Positions 18,337-27,993 of a stretch of DNA of 64,000 nucleotides are shown piece after piece. A program made the translations under genes and the position numbers. Each line of letters opens with the position of its first letter. Positions within the stretch are counted from its first letter, which is position 1. Source of the DNA: FEN-1297 sp964618785 (GTDB lineage Bacteria > Bacteroidota > Ignavibacteria > Ignavibacteriales > Ignavibacteriaceae); contig CAZUCY010000003.1 in assembly GCA_964618785.1 (NCBI GenBank), positions 6,562 to 70,561 of the forward strand. Reading direction: 5' to 3'. The notes below the pieces were generated by a model. The model saw only the letters and a list, made by a program, of their open reading frames with translations. It was not told where the DNA came from and did not search any database.

Positions 18337-19044
18337 ATGAAAAGATTATTTGCTCTTACTCTTATTTTAATTTTTAGTTTAACTGCTTGCAAAAAAGAAG
18401 ATAATAAAATAACTGAAAATAATTTTCCGGCGGGTACCCATGCTGTTAAAGTTTTGGATTATATGGATGTTCCAAATTATACATACCTTCATGTTTTGGA
18501 AAACGGGAATGAATATTGGATTGCTGCACCTCAGATGAAAACTGAAAAAGAAGAAATTCTTTATTATTTACATGGAACGAAAATGAAGGATTTTCACAGC
18601 GATGCTTTGAATCGAACATTCCCAAGCATTTACTTTGTGCAAAGCATTTCTCAAAATCTACAGCAGGGACAGACGATTTCATCGGTACACCAACAGGCAA
18701 ATTTATCTCAACGCGAAAAAATTTCTGTAGAACCACTTGGTGACGGAAAAACAGTTGCACAAATATATTCTCACCGGGACAAGTTATCAGGTATGATAGT
18801 AAAAATTCGAGGTAAAGTTGTAAAATATAATCAGGGTATTATGAGCCGGAATTGGATTCATATTCAAGATGGGACGGAATCAAACGGGAGCTTTGACTTG
18901 CTTATAACCGGTAAAGATGAGACTTCACTTGGGCAAATAATAATTGTTGAAGGGAAAATTGTATTAAATAAGGATTTTGGCTCCGGCTATTCTTATCCCG
19001 TTTTATTGGAAGACGCAAAGATTCTTTCCGGCAGACCATTATAA
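18337..19044 (+). CDS. Lipoprotein with C-terminal OB-fold domain
   Basis: From ATG 18337 the protein has 235 residues and begins with a lipoprotein signal (MKRLFALTLILIFSLTACKK, lipobox LTAC). An N-terminal domain with NYTYLHVLENGNEYWIAA, YYLHGTKMKDFHSDALNRTF and IYFVQSI is followed by a second domain near residues 160-233 with MIVKIRGKVVKYN, NWIHIQDGT and IVEGKIVLNKDFGSGY. The latter has the strand pattern of OB-fold (tRNA-anticodon-like) proteins. An N-terminal extension to 18277 exists in frame but would bury the lipoprotein signal. Such envelope OB-fold proteins are common in Bacteroidota and Ignavibacteria; their ligand is not known. It stands alone, followed by a long spacer. Confidence 0.75.
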   Translation: MKRLFALTLILIFSLTACKKEDNKITENNFPAGTHAVKVLDYMDVPNYTYLHVLENGNEYWIAAPQMKTEKEEILYYLHGTKMKDFHSDALNRTFPSIYFVQSISQNLQQGQTISSVHQQANLSQREKISVEPLGDGKTVAQIYSHRDKLSGMIVKIRGKVVKYNQGIMSRNWIHIQDGTESNGSFDLLITGKDETSLGQIIIVEGKIVLNKDFGSGYSYPVLLEDAKILSGRPL

Positions 19045-19275
19045 ACACATGGAAAACTTAATAACAGCTAAAGAACCAAAGTTGGTATCAAAGATAGTTC
19101 TAACTTTTAAATTTAAGTTTCAATTATATAAATAAAGCTCATGTCAAGCAAAATAAATGGTGCACTAGAATTTTGAGTAAACACGCCTTTTGCCAAAGGC
19201 ATCCCGATTTATTGGGACAGTATTATAAAATAAATATAAAGTAGTGCACTAATAGGGTTTTCGATTATTTTATAG

Positions 19276-19434
19276 ATGTTTAATCCCCCCAAAATCGGAA
19301 TTAAATTAACTGATATTCATATGAGTTTAGTCACGGCAGGTATTTCATTGGGCTGGGATGAAGAATTATTAGTCTCATATAAAGGCGCTACCGAAGGGCA
19401 AGTACTTGCGGGAACGGTTACTAGAAATTATTAG
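19276..19434 (+). CDS. Possible 52-residue ORF or gene remnant
   Basis: An ATG-started frame with ordinary amino-acid make-up (LGWDEELLVSYKGATEGQVL in its middle) inside a spacer that otherwise has no coding character. No ribosome site is visible. It could be a relic of a longer gene or chance. I do not recognise it. Confidence 0.25.
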   Translation: MFNPPKIGIKLTDIHMSLVTAGISLGWDEELLVSYKGATEGQVLAGTVTRNY

Positions 19435-19900
19435 TATCTTTATTTTTGCGTAACATGAATAGTTAATAATTTAAGGATATTAAGGGCAGAAAAATTAATA
19501 AATAATGAAAGCAGTTATGCCGGGTTCAATATATTATTAATAAATATCATAAAATTATATTATTTTAACAAAATTATTTGATAATCTTAAATATTATGAT
19601 TAAAATTATTTCAAATATTTTATTAATTTGTGTAAAATTTAAATTTAATAAACTAAGAGTTATTGACTTTAAATGAGTTTTTTAGGACGTTAAGAACGCA
19701 TTTTTAATTTTATTGGTTTTATCGTCATTTTTTTTACTTCATTTTTGAATGGAGAGTACTATAGGTAATAATTTTACTTTCTTCAATCGAACTATTTTTC
19801 TATTCGATAAATTTAACTAAAGTGGAAAGCAATGCCTAAACCTATAAGTATTTATTCATGTTTATTTCTGTGTTTTAATTAGGATTTTTCTTTTATATCT

Positions 19901-19917
19901 GGAGAGAGAGAGAAAGA
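19901..19917 (+). promoter_or_regulatory. GA-repeat ribosome site of the small ORF
   Basis: GGAGAGAGAGAGAAAGA directly precedes ATG 19918. A very similar GGAGAGAGAG stretch precedes the TonB receptor ATG at 20179, so two successive starts share this uncommon purine repeat. Confidence 0.55.
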
Positions 19918-20166
19918 ATGCAGCGGTATATTCGTATTTCATCTTTTGCCGGTTTAAATATTTTTAATGCACAAAAAACTTTTAGACATTTTTACATGTT
20001 AAAAGTGAACCCCAATTTCGGGTTTTCAAGAATTTCGTCAGCACTATTCAATTCTAATCATTCCCATTATCAAAGCGATACAGTATATCAAAACTATTAC
20101 GAAAAGGTAGATTCCAATGCTGTATCTCTTTATTTCGGGTCAACTATTAAACAATCACTAATATAG
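19918..20166 (+). CDS. Small protein of 82 residues ahead of the TonB receptor
   Basis: The frame starts at ATG 19918 right behind a GA-rich ribosome site and stops 12 nt before the TonB receptor start, whose own ribosome site is nearly the same. This placement argues that the frame is translated and perhaps couples translation to the receptor gene. The protein is rich in Asn, Phe, Ser and Tyr, has no signal peptide or membrane helix, and matches no family I know. It may be a leader peptide or simply an untranslated leader with chance coding potential. Confidence 0.4.
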   Translation: MQRYIRISSFAGLNIFNAQKTFRHFYMLKVNPNFGFSRISSALFNSNHSHYQSDTVYQNYYEKVDSNAVSLYFGSTIKQSLI

Positions 20167-20178
20167 GAGAGAGAGAAT

Positions 20179-23100
20179 ATGAAACGAAAGATTACCGTCC
20201 TGTTTTTCTTGTTGTTTCTGCCTATGCTTGTTTTTGCAGGAACAACGGGGAAAATAAAAGGTAAGGTTACTGATCTCCAAACGGGTGAACCGCTTATTGG
20301 CGCCAACGTTATTGTAAGCGGTACATCATTAGGCGCGGCTACCGACCTTAAAGGAGAATATACCATCAGTTATCTGGATGCAGGAGTATATGAACTAAAA
20401 GCCACATATCTGGGTTACAAGACAGTGACCATTTCCGATGTTCGTGTAAATGCGGATTTAACAACGGAAATTAATTTTCAGCTTCCTGCTACAGGAATTT
20501 CCGTTGGAGAGGTTGATATTGTAGCACAGAGACCGCTTGTTAATAAAAGCAATACCAATGCTATCAGAACGACAACAAACGAAGTAATTGATGCTTTGCC
20601 TGTCCGCGGTGTTGATAATATTATTGCTCTTACACCCGGTGTAGTTCTTCAGGAAGGAAATATTTATATCAGAGGCGGCAGGCAGGACGAAGTTGGCTAC
20701 TACCTTGAAGGAGCGAATATTACTAATCCTCTTTCCAGTTTTTATGGAGGCTCACAGCATGCTGCCCAGCAAGTAACAATACCTCAGGATGCTATTGAAG
20801 AAATCCAGGTACAAGCGGGCGGCTATACTGCTGAATATGGCGGTTCTAACGCAGGTATTGTGCGTTCCGATCTAAAATCCGGCGGAGCAAGTCTAAACAC
20901 AAGCGTACAATATCTAACAGACAACTGGACGTTTAAAGGAAGCGGCAACCGGTATAACGGAGAACAAAATCTTGATACATATTCATACGGATATAATGAT
21001 TTTACTGCAAGTATCAGCGGGCCCGTGCTCGGCGATCATGTAAAAGTTTTCGGATTATTTGATAATCTTTCTCAGGCAGATTACTCTCCTCAACAAGTTA
21101 GCGGGTTTAATCTTGGTACAATGACTGACCCGATTACAAATGATGTTGTTACTTTAAAGTACCCGGGTGGTCCTGTCCCGGGCAATAATTCAAGCCAATA
21201 CAGCGGTGTAGGTACAATTACTTTGGATTACAATCCAACAATAGTCCGCCTTATTGGCACATATACTTTCGATAGGCAGCGTGTTGGTGCAAGTACATAC
21301 ACAATGTTTGATGAAAATCGTTTACCGATACGTGATGTAAATAATGGAGACTTTGGTGCAAAAATAACTCAAATTTTAAGTGACCACGCTTATGTTGAAG
21401 TTAATGCAAACTATATTTTTAATAAGGGCGTAACATACGACCCGCAATTAGGCACTGACTTTTTACTTTATGGCGATAGTACTGCAAATTATAGTGCAGG
21501 TGTTCCATGGTATAAATCTAATGTAACGGGTTACGGTCAATATCAAGTTCCACGGGCATATGAATTGTTCTCGACATTCTCGTTTGCTTCGCCAAATATG
21601 CCGTTAATTGGCGCAGATCAAACAACATCAATAATGAATTATAGCAAATATGAGAACGATAATCTTGATTTAAGCGCCTCATTTTCAGATGATTTAAGTA
21701 AACAGAATTCTCTTAAAGTCGGAGGCGAACTTCAGATAATGACAGTTAGAAGTTATACTCCATCCGGCACTAACACGAATTTTGCTAGTTTGCTTAATAG
21801 CTCGAGTACCTCACTTTCAAGCATTTTAATTAAACATGGAGTTGATAATTACGGATATGATCTTTATGGCAATTCATATTCCGGATCATCAGATTATAAC
21901 ACGGGATCAATTGCTCCTTATCAACCAATTTTTGGCGGTTTATACGTCCAGGATAAATTGGAATATAAAAACTTAATTTTGAATGCCGGTTTAAGATTCG
22001 ATTATATCAATACCGATAATATTACTTTAAAAGATCCGTCTAACCCGCAAAATGTATTTAATACGGCTACAGGCGCTGTTTCTAATCCGGACGGCTTAGT
22101 TAAAGTTCCGGTTTTTACTTCATTAAGCCCCCGGCTTGGTTTTTCTTTCCCTATAACCGATCAAACTATTTTCCATGCTCAATACGGAAAATTTGTTCAG
22201 CAGCCAAGTTTAAGTAATTTGTATGAAAGCGTATACAGCTTAGGCTATTGGGCAAATCCAAATAACGGGTTTTTCAATGTCACACCTGTGGGATTAAATT
22301 TAAGACCCACCAGAACAACCCAATATGAAATAGGCTTTACTCAGCAGATAGGGGCAATTGCTTCTTTTGATATCACTGCATTTTATAAAGACATTGCAGA
22401 CCAGGTTGTATTCGGTGTACAAAGTGTTACCACGGAATCCGGATGGAGACCATATTCCATTTTGACAAATGGCGACTATGCTACAACGCAGGGTGTTGAA
22501 CTTGCATTTAATATGAGGCGTACTGAAAGATTCTTAGTTAATGGATCCATTTCCTTTTCCAGCGCTCAGGGGACAGGAGATAATCCTTATACTGACGCAG
22601 GCGAATTTGGCGCACCGATAAATCCGAGTTATGTGTACATCCCTGAATACGTTGTTCCCCTTGCTTATAACCATGCAGTAGATGGAAACTTAAATATAGA
22701 TTACCGCTTTGGAAAAGATGATGGTCCATCTATTTTGCATGAGTTCGGCGCTTCTCTTTTATTTACTTTTTCAAGCGGGCATCCTTATACTCTCGGTTAT
22801 ACTAACGGCGCTAATGCTAACGCAACCAGCAACCCTAACCAACCGATTGTTGTGGATGTAAGAAACAGAACTGCCCTTGAAGCGCTTAATTCCTCTGTAA
22901 CACCTTCGACTTTCGAGCTTGATTTCCGTATTGATAAGACAGTTAATATTATGGATAAATTATCTGCAAATATTTTTATTCAGGTAATAAATATTCTCAA
23001 TACTCAAAACATCGAAGATGTATTTACAAATACCGGTTCTGCTACAGCAAATGGATATTTAACAATTCCAAGTTTAGGCGGCAACAAGCTTGTTCAACAA

Positions 23101-23205
23101 TATGGTCAGCCGTTTGTTAATACTTATCAAGCAATTAATGAAGAATATGCGGGTTTATATGGAGCGCCGCGTCAAATCAGGCTTGGAATTCGTTTAGAAT
23201 ACTAA
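20179..23205 (+). CDS. TonB-dependent outer-membrane receptor with carboxypeptidase-regulatory domain
   Basis: A 1008-residue outer-membrane protein. The signal peptide (VLFFLLFLPMLVFAG) is followed by a CarboxypepD_reg-like domain at residues 22-110 (GKIKGKVTDLQTGEPLIGAN, TDLKGEYTISYLDAG). The plug lies near 115-240 (LPVRGVDNIIALTPGV, YIRGGRQDEVGYYLEGANIT, ITIP-like TIPQDAIEEIQVQAGGY). The rest is a 22-strand-type beta barrel, with plausible barrel blocks such as LILNAGLRFDYI, SPRLGFSFPI and TTQYEIGFTQQIG, ending in RQIRLGIRLEY with a terminal aromatic residue. The family takes up or handles large substrates using TonB energy. It is first of a run with a T9SS cargo protein and a PorV-like protein, with 35 nt to the next gene, which suggests a surface module rather than a SusCD pair; no SusD is present. 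Confidence 0.92.
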   Translation: MKRKITVLFFLLFLPMLVFAGTTGKIKGKVTDLQTGEPLIGANVIVSGTSLGAATDLKGEYTISYLDAGVYELKATYLGYKTVTISDVRVNADLTTEINFQLPATGISVGEVDIVAQRPLVNKSNTNAIRTTTNEVIDALPVRGVDNIIALTPGVVLQEGNIYIRGGRQDEVGYYLEGANITNPLSSFYGGSQHAAQQVTIPQDAIEEIQVQAGGYTAEYGGSNAGIVRSDLKSGGASLNTSVQYLTDNWTFKGSGNRYNGEQNLDTYSYGYNDFTASISGPVLGDHVKVFGLFDNLSQADYSPQQVSGFNLGTMTDPITNDVVTLKYPGGPVPGNNSSQYSGVGTITLDYNPTIVRLIGTYTFDRQRVGASTYTMFDENRLPIRDVNNGDFGAKITQILSDHAYVEVNANYIFNKGVTYDPQLGTDFLLYGDSTANYSAGVPWYKSNVTGYGQYQVPRAYELFSTFSFASPNMPLIGADQTTSIMNYSKYENDNLDLSASFSDDLSKQNSLKVGGELQIMTVRSYTPSGTNTNFASLLNSSSTSLSSILIKHGVDNYGYDLYGNSYSGSSDYNTGSIAPYQPIFGGLYVQDKLEYKNLILNAGLRFDYINTDNITLKDPSNPQNVFNTATGAVSNPDGLVKVPVFTSLSPRLGFSFPITDQTIFHAQYGKFVQQPSLSNLYESVYSLGYWANPNNGFFNVTPVGLNLRPTRTTQYEIGFTQQIGAIASFDITAFYKDIADQVVFGVQSVTTESGWRPYSILTNGDYATTQGVELAFNMRRTERFLVNGSISFSSAQGTGDNPYTDAGEFGAPINPSYVYIPEYVVPLAYNHAVDGNLNIDYRFGKDDGPSILHEFGASLLFTFSSGHPYTLGYTNGANANATSNPNQPIVVDVRNRTALEALNSSVTPSTFELDFRIDKTVNIMDKLSANIFIQVINILNTQNIEDVFTNTGSATANGYLTIPSLGGNKLVQQYGQPFVNTYQAINEEYAGLYGAPRQIRLGIRLEY

Positions 23206-23240
23206 ATATTTGACAGTAATTTTAAAACTAGGAGTTAAAT

Positions 23241-26200
23241 ATGATTTTTAAAAAATTTAAATATTTTGCGGTTTTTGTTCTGGGTATTATATTTTTATTA
23301 TCCGGAATTATAAACGCTGCAAATAATAATAAAGCAAAACGCAAAATGGCTAAAGTATACGACGGCCAGGTTGCTAACCAAAGAATGGATATCAATAACC
23401 TTAATGCGCTTGAGTCGAATACCGGCTACAGCGATTACAACTTAAACTCGAATCTTGAAGGGACTGAATTCCCTAAGGGTTCAGGTAAAAATGTTGTTTT
23501 TGAAGGCGGATTCTTATGGGGCGGTTTTGCCAATTGGGATACTTCCCAGGTAAGAGTCGGCGGTTCAGCCTACATCACCGGATTAGAGCCTGGACCAATT
23601 TTACAAAATGGCATGCCTGCGGATCCTACAGATTCAAAGTGGTCAATTTATCGTGTTCGCCCTGATATTTATCCGGGCGGTCCTACTGTAGATCTTACCA
23701 GTGATGTAGCTGCGTATGCTGAAGGTGGTCAAACAGTTACAGCAGCAGAGTTAAGGGCACAGTATGAATCTGATTGGACAAACTGGCCTGCTCATGGAAC
23801 TGCTAACGACCTTGGCGCTCCATTTACCGACGTTAACGGCGATGGTATTTATGAACCAGGTATCGATATACCGGGTGTTCCCGGTGCGGACCAAACATGT
23901 TACTTTGTTGCGAATGACCTTGATACTCTTCAATGCCAAGGTCTTTATGGCGCACTGCCTCTCGGTATTGAACTTCATGTTACTTATTGGGCTTATGCGC
24001 AACAAGGCGCACTTGGAGATATGTACTTTAAAAAATGGGATTTAATAAATAAAGGGTATCAAAAAAATGTTGTCGACAGCATGTTCGTCTCTTATTGGAC
24101 GGATGTTGATCTTGGTTCTGCTACCGATGATTTGGTTGGCTGCGATACTACTTTAAGCTTGCAATATACTTATAATGGTGAAGCTACAGATGCAGTATTC
24201 GCTCCTCTACCCCCGCCGGCTGATGGCTTTGCTTTTTTCCAGGGACCAATTGTCCCGGGCAATGCTTCGGACTCTGCAATTTCTATAGGCTGGCCATTTA
24301 AGTTTCATTACACATATGGGAAGAAAAATCGTCCTATGACAGCCGCATATTTCTTTATTAATGGTGATGCAAATTTTGGAGACCCGCCGCAAGGGCAACC
24401 TACTGGCTCAACTCAGTTTTATCATTTCTTTAACGGCGAATATGGGCTTAGCGGTATTGAATTTACCGATCCTAACGGTAATAAAACGCCGTTTGCTTTT
24501 CCCGGTGATCCTGTAACAGGTACAGGCTGGGTGGATGGTGTTCAGAATCCGCCTGCAGACAGAAGGCAGGGAATGGCTTCAGGTCCATTTACTTTTTCGC
24601 CCGGTGATACTCAGCAAGTGGTAATTGCTGAAATGTTTGCCGGTGCAATACCGTCTGTTAATTATCTGCAAGCTATTACTTTAGTTAAGGTTTATGACAG
24701 AACAGCTCAGAGCGCTTACAACCATTTTTTCCAATTACCTTCTGCACCCCCGGTTCCTAAAGTAACTGCTGTTGCCTCAAACAGAAAAGTAGTTCTGGAT
24801 TGGGGAGAAGATTTAAATGCTGTAAATGCAACCGAAAACTCAGTTATAGCAGATCAGATCGATGGTGGAAATTATACATTTGAAGGATATAATGTATATC
24901 AATTCCCGTATCAAGGCGCTTCAAGTTCTCAAGCAAAAATAATTGCTACTTATGATGTAGTAGATGGAATTACCTCAATTCCTTATACAGATCCTGTAAC
25001 CAGATTGGTAGAACCAAGTATTTCTATTCAAAACGGTACCGATTCAGGGATTAAAAGATCTATTACTATTACAGCAGATGCGTTTAATAGTAATCAACCG
25101 CTAAATAACGGTACTACTTATTATTTTGCGGTAACCGCTTATAGTTATAATTCTATTGGAGTTCCTCAGTCACTTGAAAACCCGGCTGCAACATTGAGTG
25201 TAGTTCCTCAAAGCCCGGCTCCGGGTACAAGATATACTTATAATGTGGGCGATACAATAATAGCCGCTCACTCTGCCGGGCTAAGCCAGGGTAATGTTTA
25301 TGCGTTAGTTCTGAATCCAGCACTACTCACAGGCGATCAGTATAAAGTTACATTTGATACCACCGGCGGAATTACTACATGGTCGTTAACAGATGTTACA
25401 AAAAGCCAGGTTATTCTTTCCCGACAAACGGACCAATCCGGCGATAATAGTTATCAGACTGTTTCAGGCATGTTGGTTAAAGTTACCGGTCCTCCAGTTG
25501 CCGGAATGAACTCCGGCGGACAGGGTGTGGGCTGGGATATACCAAAAGGTACAAGAAGATTTACATGGGGCACAACCTCATTATTAACAGGTTATGGTTT
25601 GGAAGGATTTAATGGAGCAATTGGATGGGCATCACCGGATTATTTATATAACGGCGATCCTGAATCTGTTCCTGCATCCTCACTTTGCAATACATTATTA
25701 ACACTTGCGCAGGTAACGGATACTTCCTTATATAACCCTGCTTTCCCTCCCACAAGCGATGTCAATCTTTCTTTTGGCTATCGTTATTTAAGACACGCTT
25801 CAGTGGCAGCCGTAGATCCACGATTTGCTCCTTATATAATCCATACAACAGGCGGTACTTACCCATTTCAGGATTTTGCTCAAAGTGTTCCATTATCTGC
25901 CTGGAATGTAGATAACGCTGCGCATCCTGTAAGGCTTGCTCTCGGATATCTTGAAAATAATGCTGTAGGTGGATTAGTTGACGGCAAGTATTGGCCTCCT
26001 GATTACACGCAATTAGATCAAGCTAGCACAAGAGAATTTTTGTGGATATTCCAGGCGCCGTACAGCACTACTGCAAACTCAAGCTATGAAGAAGACGCAT
26101 TAAGCAGTACAAGTCCGTTACCGGTAATGTGGTTTAGTATAGTTTCGCGGCGTGGTCCTGCACCGTTTTCACCAAGCGGAACCGGCGCAGATCAATTTAT

Positions 26201-26609
26201 AATTTATGCTAACCACATAAACACTATAAATGATCAATTTACTTTTACTGCAATAGCGCCTACTTCAAGTACGACACTTGCTAAACAAGACGTAAATTCT
26301 ATAAATGTTTTTCCTAATCCTTACTACGGAGTAAACTCCCAGGAAACAAGTAAATATGCAAGGTTTGTAACTTTTAGCCATTTACCGGCTACCGCAACGA
26401 TTAGAATATTTAATCTTGCAGGTATACAGGTTAAAGTTATAAATCATACAGACGGTACTCAATTTCAACAATGGGATCTAACAAATAACTCGGGTTTGCC
26501 TGTAGCAAGCGGTTTATATATTGTTTATATAGATATGCCTGCGATTGGCGCTACAAAAATTCTTAAAGCGGCAATCATCCAGGAACAACAATTCCCTGAT
26601 CATTTTTAA
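23241..26609 (+). CDS. Large T9SS-exported surface protein with C-terminal sorting domain
   Basis: A 1122-residue exported protein after an AGGAG-type ribosome site (ACTAGGAGTTAAAT). Its signal peptide is FKYFAVFVLGIIFLLSG then INAANN. The body holds Gly/Pro/Asp-rich stretches (for example DVNGDGIYEPGIDIPG) and a fibronectin-III-like segment near residues 505-670 (PKVTAVASNRKVVLDW, YTFEGYNVYQF, TTYYFAVTAYSYN). The last 85 residues are a type-A T9SS sorting domain: INVFPNPYYG, FSHLPATATIRIFNLAG, and GLYIVYIDMPAIGATK. The known role of this domain is export through the outer membrane and surface anchoring. The next gene encodes a PorV-like protein whose start region overlaps this stop, so the two are co-expressed. 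No enzyme motif is recognised. Confidence 0.85.
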   Translation: MIFKKFKYFAVFVLGIIFLLSGIINAANNNKAKRKMAKVYDGQVANQRMDINNLNALESNTGYSDYNLNSNLEGTEFPKGSGKNVVFEGGFLWGGFANWDTSQVRVGGSAYITGLEPGPILQNGMPADPTDSKWSIYRVRPDIYPGGPTVDLTSDVAAYAEGGQTVTAAELRAQYESDWTNWPAHGTANDLGAPFTDVNGDGIYEPGIDIPGVPGADQTCYFVANDLDTLQCQGLYGALPLGIELHVTYWAYAQQGALGDMYFKKWDLINKGYQKNVVDSMFVSYWTDVDLGSATDDLVGCDTTLSLQYTYNGEATDAVFAPLPPPADGFAFFQGPIVPGNASDSAISIGWPFKFHYTYGKKNRPMTAAYFFINGDANFGDPPQGQPTGSTQFYHFFNGEYGLSGIEFTDPNGNKTPFAFPGDPVTGTGWVDGVQNPPADRRQGMASGPFTFSPGDTQQVVIAEMFAGAIPSVNYLQAITLVKVYDRTAQSAYNHFFQLPSAPPVPKVTAVASNRKVVLDWGEDLNAVNATENSVIADQIDGGNYTFEGYNVYQFPYQGASSSQAKIIATYDVVDGITSIPYTDPVTRLVEPSISIQNGTDSGIKRSITITADAFNSNQPLNNGTTYYFAVTAYSYNSIGVPQSLENPAATLSVVPQSPAPGTRYTYNVGDTIIAAHSAGLSQGNVYALVLNPALLTGDQYKVTFDTTGGITTWSLTDVTKSQVILSRQTDQSGDNSYQTVSGMLVKVTGPPVAGMNSGGQGVGWDIPKGTRRFTWGTTSLLTGYGLEGFNGAIGWASPDYLYNGDPESVPASSLCNTLLTLAQVTDTSLYNPAFPPTSDVNLSFGYRYLRHASVAAVDPRFAPYIIHTTGGTYPFQDFAQSVPLSAWNVDNAAHPVRLALGYLENNAVGGLVDGKYWPPDYTQLDQASTREFLWIFQAPYSTTANSSYEEDALSSTSPLPVMWFSIVSRRGPAPFSPSGTGADQFIIYANHINTINDQFTFTAIAPTSSTTLAKQDVNSINVFPNPYYGVNSQETSKYARFVTFSHLPATATIRIFNLAGIQVKVINHTDGTQFQQWDLTNNSGLPVASGLYIVYIDMPAIGATKILKAAIIQEQQFPDHF

Positions 26610-26635
26610 TGAAGAAAGAAAATCAAGGAGTAAAA

Positions 26636-27691
26636 ATGAAAACATTTAAAAGAATTTTAGTAATATTGGCTGTCATACTTTTAGGAGTTGACAGTATATT
26701 CGCCGGCGGAGGTACCAGGAATGGTACCGGAGGCGCTTCAGAACTTATTATACCTGTCGGGGCTCAGGGTATAGCTTTAGGCGGTTCAAGTATCGCTACT
26801 TCAACCGGCTTGGATGCAGTGTACTGGAATCCCGCAGGCTTAGCTGGAATGACAAATTCAGTTACAGCTAATTTTTCTCATATGAACTACATCGCGGATA
26901 TAGGTGTTGAATACGGCGCTGTAGGAGTTAACTTTGAAGGATTTGGTATTGTTGCTTTGGATGTAAAATCATTAAATATAGGCAATATACCGGTTACAAC
27001 AAATGACCAGCCTGATGGTACAGGACAGACTTTTGCACCTGAATTTTTAGTTGCAGGTTTGTCTTATGCAAAACCGCTTACTGATCGTATTTCGATTGGA
27101 TTGACATTCCATTATATATCTGAAACTATCGCCCAGGTTAGTGCGAGCGGCTTTGCTGTTAACGCGGGCGTTCAATATAAAGATCTTGGAGATATAACGG
27201 GATTAAATTTTGGGTTAGCAATTAACAATATTGGTCCTCAAATGACTTTCGGAGGCCCGGGTTTATTGGTAACAGCCTCTCCAACTGGGTCACTATCTAC
27301 TCCTACGGACGCTTTTCTTAGAGCGCCAAGTTTTTATGCAATTGAAGCCGCTGCATTTGATTTACCATCCTCAATTGATGTCGGTTTAGGCTATTCTCTT
27401 AGTATTGATGATGTGAATGCACTGCAATTTTCAGGCACTTTTGAGAATAATAACTTCTCCGGCGACTTATATAATGTTGGCGCTGAATACGGATATAACA
27501 AAATGTTATTTGCAAGAGTTGGTTATTCCTATTCACCGGTTGATCAGGATGCTGATTACATATACGGTTTTACAGCCGGCGCCGGCATTAACTATGATTT
27601 AGGCGGTGTTACCGTTAAAGTTGATTTTGCATATAGAAGTGTAAAATATTTCAATGGTAATGAGGTGTTCGAAATTTCCTTAGGATTCTAA
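26636..27691 (+). CDS. PorV/PorQ-like (UPF0164) outer-membrane protein
   Basis: From ATG 26636, 5 nt behind AAGGAG, the protein has 351 residues. An in-frame ATG at 26609 overlaps the previous stop (TAATG) but lacks a ribosome site. A signal peptide ends ...GVDSIFAGG. The family blocks ASELIIPVGAQGIALGGSS and GLDAVYWNPAGLAGM are present, and the remainder alternates as in a FadL-like beta barrel, ending EVFEISLGF with the aromatic residue usual for outer-membrane barrels. In T9SS, PorV shuttles cargo from the translocon to the attachment complex. Position directly after a T9SS cargo gene supports a dedicated partner. Two hairpin terminators follow. Confidence 0.85.
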   Translation: MKTFKRILVILAVILLGVDSIFAGGGTRNGTGGASELIIPVGAQGIALGGSSIATSTGLDAVYWNPAGLAGMTNSVTANFSHMNYIADIGVEYGAVGVNFEGFGIVALDVKSLNIGNIPVTTNDQPDGTGQTFAPEFLVAGLSYAKPLTDRISIGLTFHYISETIAQVSASGFAVNAGVQYKDLGDITGLNFGLAINNIGPQMTFGGPGLLVTASPTGSLSTPTDAFLRAPSFYAIEAAAFDLPSSIDVGLGYSLSIDDVNALQFSGTFENNNFSGDLYNVGAEYGYNKMLFARVGYSYSPVDQDADYIYGFTAGAGINYDLGGVTVKVDFAYRSVKYFNGNEVFEISLGF

Positions 27692-27711
27692 ACTGCCTGA
27701 CGGCAAATAAG

Positions 27712-27735
27712 CCTGCCTGCCGCCAGGCAGGTTTT
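27712..27735 (+). terminator. Strong hairpin terminator after the PorV-like gene
   Basis: Arms CCTGCCTG (27712-27719) and CAGGCAGG (27724-27731) form a perfect 8-bp GC-rich stem with a 4-nt loop, followed by TTTT. Confidence 0.85.
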
Positions 27736-27777
27736 ACTTTCAGCTTGCAATAAGCTAGGTATTGAATGCTAAGAATT

Positions 27778-27811
27778 AAATCCGTCCCGATTTAATCGGG
27801 GCGGATTTTTT
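27778..27811 (+). terminator. Second hairpin terminator
   Basis: Arms AAATCCG-T-CCCGAT and ATCGGG-G-CGGATTT pair along 14 positions (one G-T wobble) around a 3-nt loop, ending in a T run. AT pairing on both flanks would let it act on both strands. It lies about 45 bp after the first terminator. Confidence 0.85.
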
Positions 27812-27993
27812 ATAATTTATCTTACGTTAAGAATATTTAACTAACCAAAACCTTTGACATACCTATTGCTTTATGTGACAGTTAATAAGATTTTATTCGT
27901 ATCATTTACATCGGGATTAATAGTGGTGTTAATAATGAATTCTATGTTTTACGATATATTTTTAAATAATTAGTCTTAAAAAGATTGGTTTAA

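Larger units (their letters stand above)
19045..19917. other. Long spacer with short inverted repeats and one possible tiny ORF
   Basis: About 870 bp without a convincing gene. It contains a perfect 6-bp stem around 19185-19200 (GCCTTTTGCCAAAGGC), a CCC/GGG stem right after it, and the palindrome TAGTGCACTA near 19242-19251 with a partial copy (GGTGCACTAG) at 19159-19168, roughly 75 bp apart. The rest is extremely AT-rich and probably holds the promoter of the downstream surface module. The copies may be remains of a lost small mobile element, but no transposase fragment is recognised. Confidence 0.5.
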
